Shown: piece by piece, positions 17,701 through 25,566 of the stretch
Position numbering within the stretch: position 1 is the first letter of the stretch
How the letters are laid out: every line of letters starts with the position of its first letter
Notes under the pieces: model-generated
Told to the model about the DNA's origin: nothing
Seen by the model: the letters and a program-made list of their open reading frames with translations, nothing else
Databases searched by the model: none
Position numbers and translations under genes: made by a program
DNA from: a candidate division FCPU426 bacterium
Lineage (GTDB): Bacteria; Oederibacteriota; Muellerivitia; Muellerivitales; Muellerivitaceae
DNA length: 64,000 nucleotides
Reading direction: 5' to 3'
Assembly (NCBI GenBank): GCA_003152075.1
Contig: PLZG01000086.1
Span: forward strand, 601-64,600

Positions 17701-20614
17701 CAATTTGAATGGACCCTTCCAAGGTGAAAAACTCGTCAATCTCCTGGCCCTTTCAGGATTGAGTGTCGAAAAGCACAAAATTATGGGTGGGGTTGATGGA
17801 AATTTAACTGCAACTGGCGTTTTGTGGAATCCCACCGTGGGTTTTTCCATGAAGGGGGAAAACTTGCGGTTTGACAGCTATGTAGCGCCTTCGGCGGAAT
17901 TGAACCTTTCCTATTTTGAGAGGAAGATCACGCTTCAAAAAAACAAAGTTTCGTTGGCTAAAGGCGAAATCAATATTGAAAAAGGAAACTTTTATTTTGA
18001 TCCCCAGGATCCGGCAGTAGTTATTCTTGATCTATCCGGCTCAACCCAAAATGTACCGGTCGCTTCCGTTTTTGATCTGACAAGTCAAATCCACCTTACG
18101 GGAAGATTCGCCTTGGAAGAAAAGGATGGCCGACCCACTTTTGACGGAATACTTTCTTATTTGGATGCAAGGCCAGGAATGAAAAACCCGACTCCTTTTG
18201 ACCTGGCAATTCAAGTCCATAAAAAAACGGTCGAGTTTAAACCGTTGGACACTGAAAAAGCTCAAATAGTCGGTCGCTTGGATTGGTCTCAAGACCGGAA
18301 GATTATCTTTCAAAATATCCATTTGGAGCATTCACCGGGTTTGTTTTCGGTCGATGGAACCTTTGATTTGGACGGAAACAGTCATTTTGTTTCCGACGCT
18401 AAAAACATACCTATTGAGCAGGTTGGAAAGTGGATTTTGCCCAAATTCCCTTTAAGCGGCACGGGAAATTATCATTTGATTTTTGATGGCACTCTAGACA
18501 GCCCTGTTTTTACTAGTTCTTTCTCTGTTGCCAATGGAAAAATTGGAGACCTTCAATTCGACCTGTTGGATGGAGAATTAAAATCCAAGGAAAGCACGCT
18601 TTTTCTGGGGAGCAAGGAAAGTCCTATAACTCTCAGCCGTAAGGGGTTTTTCAGCTTCAATGTTTGGGGAAAGTCACCTATGGCGTTCACAAAAACCGGG
18701 ATGTTGAAAGTGAAAGACCGGGAAATGGACATTACCGCAGAAATGGATAAGGGTGATTTTAGTTTGATTCTTTTGGCGGGGTTGGCGAAAAAGGCCTCCG
18801 GTGAAATGGATTTTTCGGCTCATGTTGGTGGAACCTTAGACAATCCGGTTTTGACAATGGATTTAGATTTGAATCACTGCCAAATGGTTCCTGAAATAGT
18901 TGCCCAGTCGATCGAGGATATCAGCGGACGGATTAAAGTTCGAAATAACCGTCTCGCGGTGGAGGACTTGAACGGGAGGATTGGGCAGGGAAGGGTTTTC
19001 ATATCCTCGCCGCCCATCGAGGAAAGCAAGATGGTTTTGGAAAATTTCATCCCGAATTACCTGGATTTCAGGGTCCAGACGGTTGGGGACCATGGCCTCT
19101 GGTTGAGTATTCCCACGATCATGCGCAAAGGGGAATGGGGAGAAATTTATTTCCAAGGCACCACGCCTAAGGAACCGATGCTGATTCGCGGGCCATTAAG
19201 TGAACCGCATGTCATTGGGACTGGTTTATTGGAAAGTGGTCATTATACTTTTCCACCCGTCGAGGCGACGGATGACCACGGCGCAAAAATTGAGTATCGG
19301 GAACTTGCCGGGGTCTTTTTTGATTTGAAGTTGAAGTCGGGGAAAAATACCTGGTATTCAAACGACTTCAATGGAAACTATATTGAGTTAAAAGTGAATC
19401 CGGGTGATGAAATTAAGCTTGAGGGTAAAGACGCAGATCGAACTCCGGAAGAGGCTGGCATTAAATGTTATGGAAGCGCAGGATCAAGAGCCGGATGGTT
19501 GAGATATTTTGGCCATGAGTTCAAGCTGGCGGAAGCTTCCCTTTTCATGTCGAAGGGAAAACCGCCGACCATGCAAGGGCACGCAACCGACCGTTTTCTT
19601 AATGCGGATGTAATTTCAGCAGGGGGGTCTCGGAAGGCGGATGTCGATGTCTGGGTGGATTTTAAAGGGACCTTTGGTGACATCAACTTCACTTTTGATT
19701 CGAGCCCCCGCTTTAGTACTGACCCTGAATTAGCTCAAAAGATACTTTTGTCTAATATAGTTTTTGGTCGTGATATGACAGGACTAAGCCGGGAAGACTT
19801 GAGGAAAGCCTACGATCAAAACGCATTTCAGGGGGTTTCAAATGCTGGTTTTGAAGCCGTAGAAAATTATGCCAATGCTAAAATGACGGAAGCCATTCGA
19901 CCACTCACCAACCATTTAGGAATAGGTGAAGTTGATATTAAACAACACGTATCATCTAATTTATTATTTAACTCAAACAGCAATCCCTCTACTGCCTCGG
20001 GGATTCCGCAGACTGTAATGGATGCTAATGGAAATACACTTTCCGGAGGATCTGTTCCTATCGCCCAGGTTATTGTTCGCAAACCCATCGGTGGAAAATT
20101 ATCGATTGTAAACACAGTAGGGCTTATGCGAGACCTTGTAACTGATAAAGCAGGAGTCCAAGAACAATTTGGACTTTCCTATGAATTAAATAATAATTTA
20201 CAGCTCAATGCGACGACAGGGCAAAGGGATGATGGGATAATTGATACGAAGGCGACGCTTGATGCCCACTTTATATTGCCGGATATTATGAGACGCAAAA
20301 AAGTGGACAAGGAAAAACCGCGTTTTGAACGGTTTGACGTTTATCCAAGTGGTCCTGGAAAATTTCAATTGATTTGGGTGACAGACAAAGTTACGAAAAG
20401 CGAAGTGAAAGTCATCGATCCGGATAATCAAATGGTCCAAGACATTTTGGAAAAAAAGCAGCACGATTACCGGCATGATATGGTCATTGAAAACCTAAAT
20501 TCGGACGTGGAGTATAAAATCCAAATATTCGTCAAAGACTTGAATGATAACGAGACCATGAAAGAACAAAAAGTTGAACCAATTTCAGGCTCGGCTGATT
20601 CTTCCAGCGAGTAG
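14744..20614 (+). CDS. tamB: giant TamB/AsmA-like translocation and assembly protein
   Basis: TamB proteins span the periplasm as a long beta-taco that moves phospholipids or helps outer-membrane protein insertion with an Omp85 partner. There is one N-terminal membrane anchor (WFFGSVLVLGLLVGAYFLF, ~res 27-46), then some 1,650 residues of repetitive AsmA/DUF3971-type beta structure. The C-terminal TamB (DUF490) domain covers ~res 1480-1850, with DADRTPEEAGIKCYGSAG and FDSSPRFSTDPELAQ. At 1,956 residues it is far longer than E. coli TamB (~1,260). After DUF490 comes an FN3-like tail (DVEYKIQIFVKDLNDNETMK). ATG 14744 is preferred over TTG 14726, which overlaps the clpC stop. bamA follows. Confidence 0.9.
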   Translation: MSPKANPISQGGLSGGKKWSKKRKWFFGSVLVLGLLVGAYFLFQNKIVDTQLRPVIERELTKAVNSPVSIGSVRAGLTGDVNLDLVVLTIPGYPWETRLEVERVSVNVELFNLLFHRKPLENCLVSLSFIRPKIFLVRNEKAIAAAATVVGPPGPVPENKVPIPLFAVPKIIIQDGLFSVQAEKTPREMLRGLNFEAQSQNGATWGLVFQAQAPDLQSHGALRFNGSLKLDELKVSGKLLLEKWPLVSVHSVLKELAGWELLSGTIDAESPVAFDPAHGLWFDAKTTVSQASVKSPAPTAITLSQITGRADIRPNEINVPGEILFSLGDTVWKASGIIPFDSRPLAVRTKTDQLFLSSVFTEILKLKDLKVDGTGTATLAVSGPMSNPVIQGVANLGPSHVGKGSLDSLTVNAGYEKGNVRLYKAVGKLYDGDFEANGFIPLTGEKNAPVSLRAILKNIEAQKLAADFGIDGMEGRGDVEAHYSGTRETPILSLTSQMTLTRTLRNTLFNYSVHTNLQLTEQKLTLSTVIGDKARLEAELSAQPDAWEVKKFTFSTGKKSGKLTGGGKFPKNDEGPIDIQIHGSDIALQDLPFFNDQFPDILGKVKTDTQISGTRKEPRAKILFSSPEVKIRDLPPQPLDGDLSWKPDEWIFDKLTYGEIFSVQGNLGRNPDSPIDLKINAKEAPLRIISEIGVWKNPPQPFEGLLTGRLHILGVKKNPIIEGNDGIKVTSLQLGEEWADKVEALSKFEDGKLLIKKFKVTQGDHFLSAVGTWDTRSKPGIMNLHLSAHEFQLGKGPFLSGDFLWEAKTGDPWWKNWDGTFSSAAITIQDLKKNTKHFNDFSMVATSEDFVIKGKVKIGNSIAGTAILNLASSPVEIQALLKIPLVSLAQAPELVQFLPESFKTTGEISGQIQLKNGTFAELPMVGAFTIKNGTIPGYDFDRMELTLTGNKQKIALNFTLARDQAKYSLAGTLESSGAFWDSQSKINLNGPFQGEKLVNLLALSGLSVEKHKIMGGVDGNLTATGVLWNPTVGFSMKGENLRFDSYVAPSAELNLSYFERKITLQKNKVSLAKGEINIEKGNFYFDPQDPAVVILDLSGSTQNVPVASVFDLTSQIHLTGRFALEEKDGRPTFDGILSYLDARPGMKNPTPFDLAIQVHKKTVEFKPLDTEKAQIVGRLDWSQDRKIIFQNIHLEHSPGLFSVDGTFDLDGNSHFVSDAKNIPIEQVGKWILPKFPLSGTGNYHLIFDGTLDSPVFTSSFSVANGKIGDLQFDLLDGELKSKESTLFLGSKESPITLSRKGFFSFNVWGKSPMAFTKTGMLKVKDREMDITAEMDKGDFSLILLAGLAKKASGEMDFSAHVGGTLDNPVLTMDLDLNHCQMVPEIVAQSIEDISGRIKVRNNRLAVEDLNGRIGQGRVFISSPPIEESKMVLENFIPNYLDFRVQTVGDHGLWLSIPTIMRKGEWGEIYFQGTTPKEPMLIRGPLSEPHVIGTGLLESGHYTFPPVEATDDHGAKIEYRELAGVFFDLKLKSGKNTWYSNDFNGNYIELKVNPGDEIKLEGKDADRTPEEAGIKCYGSAGSRAGWLRYFGHEFKLAEASLFMSKGKPPTMQGHATDRFLNADVISAGGSRKADVDVWVDFKGTFGDINFTFDSSPRFSTDPELAQKILLSNIVFGRDMTGLSREDLRKAYDQNAFQGVSNAGFEAVENYANAKMTEAIRPLTNHLGIGEVDIKQHVSSNLLFNSNSNPSTASGIPQTVMDANGNTLSGGSVPIAQVIVRKPIGGKLSIVNTVGLMRDLVTDKAGVQEQFGLSYELNNNLQLNATTGQRDDGIIDTKATLDAHFILPDIMRRKKVDKEKPRFERFDVYPSGPGKFQLIWVTDKVTKSEVKVIDPDNQMVQDILEKKQHDYRHDMVIENLNSDVEYKIQIFVKDLNDNETMKEQKVEPISGSADSSSE

Positions 20615-20670
20615 CGGCACTTTCCACCACCTTGGGCGTCTAAAGAACGACAAATAACAAGGATAAGAAA

Positions 20671-20700
20671 TTGCCGTTTTTCGTTTAGCCGTGCTAGAAT
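20671..20700 (+). promoter_or_regulatory. promoter for bamA
   Basis: TTGCCG (4/6) and TAGAAT (5/6) are separated by 18 bases in the 152-base gap between tamB and bamA, so bamA can be transcribed apart from tamB. Confidence 0.55.
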
Positions 20701-20766
20701 ACGCGCCATTTGCATCTAATCATTTGTTTGTTCGATCAGTTTATCCAGAAAAAATCGGAGTAATTC

Positions 20767-23118
20767 TTGTTCTTTACGTCTCGTTTAGTCATGACCCTCA
20801 AAAATATGTTTTTCTTTGTCCTCGCCGTCGCCCTGGTTTTGGGGTTGGTAGGGTCCGTTTTTGCGACGGAAAAGGATGATTCCGCGAAAATTACATCGGT
20901 TAAAATCGAGGGTAATAAAGCCATTTCCAACCTTCTTATATACGGCCACCTAATTGAAAAAGAGGGTGACCCCTTTTCACTTCGCAGAGTAAGAATGGAT
21001 ATTCATAACCTTTTCTCGATGGGTGATTTCACGGACGTTAAAGCGGATATTGAGCCCGGGGCCAAAGCGGGCCAGGTCAACCTTACTTTCAAGGTTGTGG
21101 AGCGCCCCGTGATTAACAAGATGATCTTTAAAGGGAACAAAAAGTGGAAGGCGAGTAAGTTCCTGGAAGAGATTAAATTGGCCCCAAAATCCGCGTTTGA
21201 CCAAACCCAATTGAATTCTGATCTTGAAACCATCAAAAAACTTTATTCTGACGAGGGCTATTCCAACGCGGTAATATCCGCCGAAACCAAGGTAAATGCC
21301 GAAAAAAACACAGTTGATGTCATTGTGGAAGTATCCGAGGGCTTTCAAATAAAAATTAGTGATATCACGGTATTGAACGCGCAAGCTTTCAGTGTCAATA
21401 AGATCACCGATCAAATGAAAGAAAACAAGAAAGGCGATAAATACAAGCCTGAATCATTGAAAGATGACCTCAAGAAAATAGAGGACTTCTATCACGATGA
21501 GGGCTACTTGAAGGCTGTTGTTCTCAATCACTCCGAAAAAATAAGTCCTGAGAAAAAGAAAGTTTCTATCGCGATTTCCATTCAAGAGGGGGATCAATAC
21601 AATACTGGGGAAGTGAAATATCACGGTAATGTTTTAATGGATGATGATGAGTTGAATAAAGCGTTGGGCCTTAAGAAGGGTACTCTCCTTCGTAAAAATG
21701 AAATGGATGATGGGACTCGGAAAATGAAAACCCTTTACGCGGATAAGGGTTATATTTATTCCAGCATTAATCCGACAATGCAATATGACGACGAGTTGAA
21801 GAAAGTCGATATTTCTTTTGAGATTTCCGAAGGCCAGGTGGCCTACGTCCAAGACGTTAAAATCGTTGGTAATTATAAGACGCAGGATTATGTCATCCGA
21901 AGGGAACTTGCTATCAGCGCTGGGGATAAATTTGAAGCCTCGAAAATCAGACTATCCGCGCAAAACCTATACAATTTAGGTTTTTTTGACGAAATTAATC
22001 CTGAAGTGGAGCCGGGGGACGCGCCTGGTAAGGAAGTGCTGATTTTCCGGGTAAAGGAGAGACACACAGGTTCCATCAGCGTGGGTGGCGGCTACAGCTC
22101 GGTGGATGGTTTCGTTGGTAATGTTAAATTGGAAGAGGCGAATTTATTCGGCAAAGGCCAACATGCGAACTTGGATGTTCAGTTCGGCGCGTCTACTACT
22201 AGTTTTAATATCGGTTTCAGCGAACCTTGGCTCTTTAACACGAGGACTTCCCTGGGGGTTAATTTATTCGATACCCAGCGTTACTTTTACAGTAATGGCG
22301 TGGTTACGACTACTGACCAAATTTACGAGGAGTCCCAGATTGGAGCATCCATAAGCGTGGGCCGGAGACTCAGCCAATATTGGAGTGTTTTTGGAGCTTA
22401 TTCCCTTCAAGACGTCGTTATCAACAATATTGGACAAGCCTATAGCACTATTGGCACTCCGAATTACATTGCTCCACAAGACGGTTGGACGAGCAGTTTC
22501 ACCCCGCGATTGGTTTATGACAGCCGCGATAAATTTGACTTCCCCACTATGGGTTGGAAACACCAATTGTCCATTGAGTTCGCGGGCGGACCCTTGCAGG
22601 GCAGTAATAATTTCATAAAGTTAATTGAGGACACGAGTCACTTTATTCCCTTGCCTTTGGGTTTTGTTTTTGGCGAACATATACGCCTGGGTGGAGCCCA
22701 AGGTTATTGGTTCAACGGCCACGGCTTTACCGATGTTCCTATTTACGAGAAGTTTTACGCCGGTGGAACGGACACTGTCCGTGGCTATACAGAGAGAAGC
22801 GTAGGCCCCATTACCGGTGGGAACGCGTTATTTGTTTCCAACACCGAATTTCGGCACGATATTATCGGCCCTCTTAGGGCACTGGGTTTCTTCGACATTG
22901 GTGATTCTTGGTCAAATATTTACAGTCTTAATGAATATAATCTTGGTATAAATGAAGCGGGTCCCCAAATGGGAGCGGGTATTGGCGCCCGCCTGACCAT
23001 CCCAGGCACCCTCATCGCCATTCGCCTGGATTATGGCTGGCCGATCAACACGAATTTGTCCACCGCCGCCGCTCCGCGAGGCGGCACTTTACACTTCAAT
23101 CTCGGCGACCTCTTCTAA
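20767..23118 (+). CDS. bamA: outer membrane protein assembly factor BamA (Omp85)
   Basis: BamA folds beta-barrel proteins into the outer membrane. A signal peptide (MFFFVLAVALVLGLVGSVFA) is followed by five POTRA-type repeats across ~res 35-430, with typical GNKKWKASKFLEEIKL and GNYKTQDYVIRRELAISAGD segments. The 16-strand barrel follows (GSISVGGGYSSVDGFVG onward), with the loop-6 VRGY motif (YAGGTDTVRGYTERSVGP). The length of 783 residues is normal. TTG 20767 is six bases after CGGAG, while ATG 20791 has no Shine-Dalgarno, so TTG is chosen. No separate tamA is seen, so BamA may also serve the neighbouring TamB, as reported for Borrelia. Confidence 0.95.
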   Translation: MFFTSRLVMTLKNMFFFVLAVALVLGLVGSVFATEKDDSAKITSVKIEGNKAISNLLIYGHLIEKEGDPFSLRRVRMDIHNLFSMGDFTDVKADIEPGAKAGQVNLTFKVVERPVINKMIFKGNKKWKASKFLEEIKLAPKSAFDQTQLNSDLETIKKLYSDEGYSNAVISAETKVNAEKNTVDVIVEVSEGFQIKISDITVLNAQAFSVNKITDQMKENKKGDKYKPESLKDDLKKIEDFYHDEGYLKAVVLNHSEKISPEKKKVSIAISIQEGDQYNTGEVKYHGNVLMDDDELNKALGLKKGTLLRKNEMDDGTRKMKTLYADKGYIYSSINPTMQYDDELKKVDISFEISEGQVAYVQDVKIVGNYKTQDYVIRRELAISAGDKFEASKIRLSAQNLYNLGFFDEINPEVEPGDAPGKEVLIFRVKERHTGSISVGGGYSSVDGFVGNVKLEEANLFGKGQHANLDVQFGASTTSFNIGFSEPWLFNTRTSLGVNLFDTQRYFYSNGVVTTTDQIYEESQIGASISVGRRLSQYWSVFGAYSLQDVVINNIGQAYSTIGTPNYIAPQDGWTSSFTPRLVYDSRDKFDFPTMGWKHQLSIEFAGGPLQGSNNFIKLIEDTSHFIPLPLGFVFGEHIRLGGAQGYWFNGHGFTDVPIYEKFYAGGTDTVRGYTERSVGPITGGNALFVSNTEFRHDIIGPLRALGFFDIGDSWSNIYSLNEYNLGINEAGPQMGAGIGARLTIPGTLIAIRLDYGWPINTNLSTAAAPRGGTLHFNLGDLF

Positions 23119-23156
23119 CCGCCATCAGCGGAATTTTAAATTATGAATTGAGGTTC

Positions 23157-23182
23157 TTTTCCATCCTTTTCAGGATGGAAAA
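23157..23182. other. perfect 10-bp hairpin between bamA and surE
   Basis: TTTTCCATCC and GGATGGAAAA form a perfect stem around a six-base loop. No run of T follows on either strand outside the stem, so it is only a weak candidate for a bamA terminator or an mRNA stabiliser. It directly abuts a short repeated sequence. Confidence 0.45.
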
Positions 23183-23224
23183 CTACATAAACTACGAACT
23201 TCACACTGCGAACTTCAAACTTTT
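23183..23224. repeat. AACTACGAACTTC-type dispersed repeat, copy 1
   Basis: The stretch contains AACTACGAACTTCAC and GCGAACTTCAAACT, related to sequence on both sides of the rpmB terminator near 43.1 kb. Both places lie beside a hairpin between genes. Confidence 0.4.
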
Positions 23225-23240
23225 TGAGTAAAATCCTTTC

Positions 23241-24014
23241 ATGCGTATTTTACTCACTAACGACGACGGTATAGACGCTCCTGGCTTGAGAGCCCTTTTT
23301 GAAGCCGTAAGAGGACTGGGGGAGGTGGCCATCTCCGCTCCCGTGAAACAGGCTAGTGCAACGGGCCATTCTATTTCCTTAAATTCCCCTTTCAAAGTTG
23401 AGCCCGTTCAATGGCCCGGAAGCAGTCATGCTTTCCGGGTGGCAAGCACTCCAGCAGATTGTGTCCGAACCGCCGTGTTGAAACTATTGCCCTGGAAACC
23501 TGATCTCGTCATTTCCGGGATAAACCAAGGTGCCAACTACGGAACCCTGATCCTTTACTCAGGGACGGTTGCAGCCGCGGCCGAGGCGGCTTTGCTGGGA
23601 ATTCCCGCAATGGCCATTTCCCTAACAAGCCACTCGAACAAGGATTTTTCTGCAAGTGCCCAGTTTTCCCGGAAAATGGCGGAATGGATTCACGCAAAAG
23701 GCATGGCTGCCGGGGTTGTTTTAAACGTTAACGTTCCGCCATTGGCTTCCCAAGCCATCAAGGGGGTAGCATTGACCCACCAAGGTCAATTTCGGCATAT
23801 CGAGGATATTGAACCCCATTCCCATTTGGAGGATCATTTCAATTATATTTTAAACAGCCCCAGTGAACCTTTGATGGAGCACCCGGAGTCTGACGTGGCA
23901 AAAGTTAAAGAAGGTTATATTTCGGTTACGCCTTTGCACTTAGATTTGACCGCCCGACATCATTTCGACCATTTCTCGGATTGGTCTTGGGAGGGACCCG
24001 AATGGATGGAATAA
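23241..24014 (+). CDS. surE: 5'/3'-nucleotidase SurE
   Basis: SurE removes phosphate from nucleoside monophosphates and short polyphosphates; it needs a divalent metal. The N-terminus MRILLTNDDGIDAPGLRAL carries the paired aspartates that bind the metal, and ISGINQGANYG with the following SGTVAAAAEA segment is the second signature. 257 residues is the usual size. ATG 23241 lacks a strong ribosome site but matches the family start exactly. The 3' end overlaps the start of the next gene by 13 bases, suggesting coupling. Confidence 0.95.
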   Translation: MRILLTNDDGIDAPGLRALFEAVRGLGEVAISAPVKQASATGHSISLNSPFKVEPVQWPGSSHAFRVASTPADCVRTAVLKLLPWKPDLVISGINQGANYGTLILYSGTVAAAAEAALLGIPAMAISLTSHSNKDFSASAQFSRKMAEWIHAKGMAAGVVLNVNVPPLASQAIKGVALTHQGQFRHIEDIEPHSHLEDHFNYILNSPSEPLMEHPESDVAKVKEGYISVTPLHLDLTARHHFDHFSDWSWEGPEWME

Positions 24015-25060
24015 GGGAAGGTGGAAGGCTGGCGCCCGGATCTTTGCCGCTAAAAGATCCAATTGAGGCCGTGCAAACCCAATTCCGGGCTTTCCCGGAG
24101 ATACCCGCTTGGCCCCAGCTTCCAAAGAAATCCGAAAAAGAACAAATGAACCGGCAGGGTCTCTCCGGATTGCCGGGATTGAGTTGGCCCACAGTTGACC
24201 AGCCCGTTTTCACGCTATCGAGCGCCGATACTGCGGAAGTAGTCGAAACTCTTAAAACCGAAAATCAAGAAAATCGTCTTTCCCGGGCGGCTTTCAAACA
24301 GGAGGAAGCCTCTGGCTTTTTCGCCTTTTTGGATCAGGCTCCTCGTCTCATTTCGGCTGGGGTCTCCGCCGTTAAGGGTCAAATCGCTGGTCCGATTACC
24401 TTAGGATTAACCATCCGGGATGAGGCGGGCAAACCTCTTTTGGCTTCACGGGAATCCATGGGCGTCTTGGTGGAATACCTTGTGATGCATTGCCGGTGGC
24501 AGGCTCAAAAGCTTTCCGCGTTGCGAAAACCGGTTATTTTTTTCCTCGACGAACCCTTTTTGGGCGGCAACTTTCAACCCGACCCCTATGGGCTGGAATG
24601 GAAAGATATCCAAGCGTTGCTGAGGCGAGTCCTGGAATCGCTTCAAGACGAGGGGGTTTTAACCGGAATTCATACCTGTGGTCCCGGCCCTTGGGATTGG
24701 TTTTATGAAACGCCTGCCGAGATTTTTCATTTTGATGCCTTTAAGCACATGGGACATCTTTTGGACCACCCCCAAAAATTCAACGAGTATATTCACAAAG
24801 GGGGAATGGTTGTTTGGGGAATGGTACCCACAGAGGTGTCAAAGGGGGGATTCTCCGATCCTGATGAACTTTTTCACCAATGGGTCGACGATTATGAGGC
24901 TTTGGTTAAGAAGGGCCTGTCCCGGGAGGAATTGATCGGAAGGTCTTTTTTTTCTACTTCCTGCGGATTAGGAAATAGTTCCGCTCGCGTTATGGAGGAA
25001 GGCATCCGTTGCCTGGGAACTTTGGTTTCGCTTTGGCGATCCAATATCAGCCTGAAATAA
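24002..25060 (+). CDS. short MetE-like (cobalamin-independent methionine synthase C-terminal / UROD fold) protein
   Basis: This 352-residue protein corresponds to the catalytic half of MetE only. Likely zinc ligands are present: His and Cys in GIHTCGPG (~res 221) and a late Cys in STSCGLGN (~res 319). Where MetE has a zinc-binding Glu (about 22 residues after the first Cys) an Asp seems to stand (FHFDAF). Short core MetE proteins are known methionine synthases in some anaerobes, and other MetE-like proteins have unknown methyl-transfer roles, so the substrate is left open. ATG 24002 has GGGAGGG six bases upstream and overlaps surE; the track start at 23981 is rejected. Confidence 0.75.
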   Translation: MDGIREGGRLAPGSLPLKDPIEAVQTQFRAFPEIPAWPQLPKKSEKEQMNRQGLSGLPGLSWPTVDQPVFTLSSADTAEVVETLKTENQENRLSRAAFKQEEASGFFAFLDQAPRLISAGVSAVKGQIAGPITLGLTIRDEAGKPLLASRESMGVLVEYLVMHCRWQAQKLSALRKPVIFFLDEPFLGGNFQPDPYGLEWKDIQALLRRVLESLQDEGVLTGIHTCGPGPWDWFYETPAEIFHFDAFKHMGHLLDHPQKFNEYIHKGGMVVWGMVPTEVSKGGFSDPDELFHQWVDDYEALVKKGLSREELIGRSFFSTSCGLGNSSARVMEEGIRCLGTLVSLWRSNISLK

Positions 25061-25136
25061 CTACCAGTTGGAGCCCAATAGCCATTGAAAATTGTTGGGT
25101 CGGGTATTTCGCATTTGATTATGAACTGAGGTGATC

Positions 25137-25325
25137 ATGAGGGGGAGAATCTCAGCGGTTTTGGATGAATTGCATCCCATGATTCAGGCTGACGGCGGAA
25201 GTATTGAATTGGTTGATGTTTCGTCGGAGGGCGTTGTTCAGATTCGGTTTGTGAATATTTGCGCTGATTGTTCTGATTCAATGATATCCCTACGAGAAGG
25301 GATGGAGCGATTACTGAAGGAGTGA
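25137..25325 (+). CDS. stand-alone NifU C-terminal-like domain mini-protein
   Basis: A 62-residue protein matching the NifU/Nfu scaffold domain, which carries and delivers Fe-S clusters: VLDELHPMIQADGGSIELVD, then the CXXC pair in ICADCSDS. The normal motif is GxCxxCP; here the residue after the second Cys is Ser rather than Pro. No other NifU domain is attached. ATG 25137 follows GAGG by five bases; GTG 25131 is possible. It sits 76 bases after the MetE-like gene and before the purB promoter. The role is probably Fe-S related, possibly supporting 4Fe-4S PurF downstream, but that is speculation. Confidence 0.8.
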   Translation: MRGRISAVLDELHPMIQADGGSIELVDVSSEGVVQIRFVNICADCSDSMISLREGMERLLKE

Positions 25326-25388
25326 ATTCCAGGTGTCATTCGTGTTGTCGCCTTGTAGTTTTATTCCAAGGTTGAAAGCTATCCTAGG

Positions 25389-25417
25389 TTGACAGTTTTC
25401 AATGTTTCCTCGATACT
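25389..25417 (+). promoter_or_regulatory. promoter for purB-purS-purQ-purL-purF operon
   Basis: Perfect TTGACA, 17-base spacer, then GATACT (4/6). It is the only convincing promoter in the 241-base gap before purB and would give a leader of about 140 bases. Confidence 0.6.
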
Positions 25418-25423
25418 AGTCCC

Positions 25424-25566
25424 ACTTTTCCCTCGCACCTACTTTACAATTGTCGGGTCTCTTATAAAAAACGCTGTCTGAAAGCGTAGGGATTCCTTTT
25501 TTTATTTTCGGGTTCGGCCCACTAGGGATAGTGGTGGCAGGCGTTAATTGAACCAAGGAGTTGAAT
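25424..25566 (+). other. purB operon leader with two small hairpins
   Basis: The leader holds ACGCT/AGCGT (25471-25486) followed nine bases later by a seven-T run, then CCACTA-GGGA-TAGTGG (25519-25534) just before the ribosome site. The first could act as a weak attenuator. It does not match the conserved core of the purine or PRPP riboswitches that I can recall, so regulation is only suggested. Confidence 0.3.

Noticed and set aside
25424-25566. Classical purine riboswitch before purB
   Set aside because: The conserved core of the purine aptamer is not recognisable; only simple hairpins are seen.
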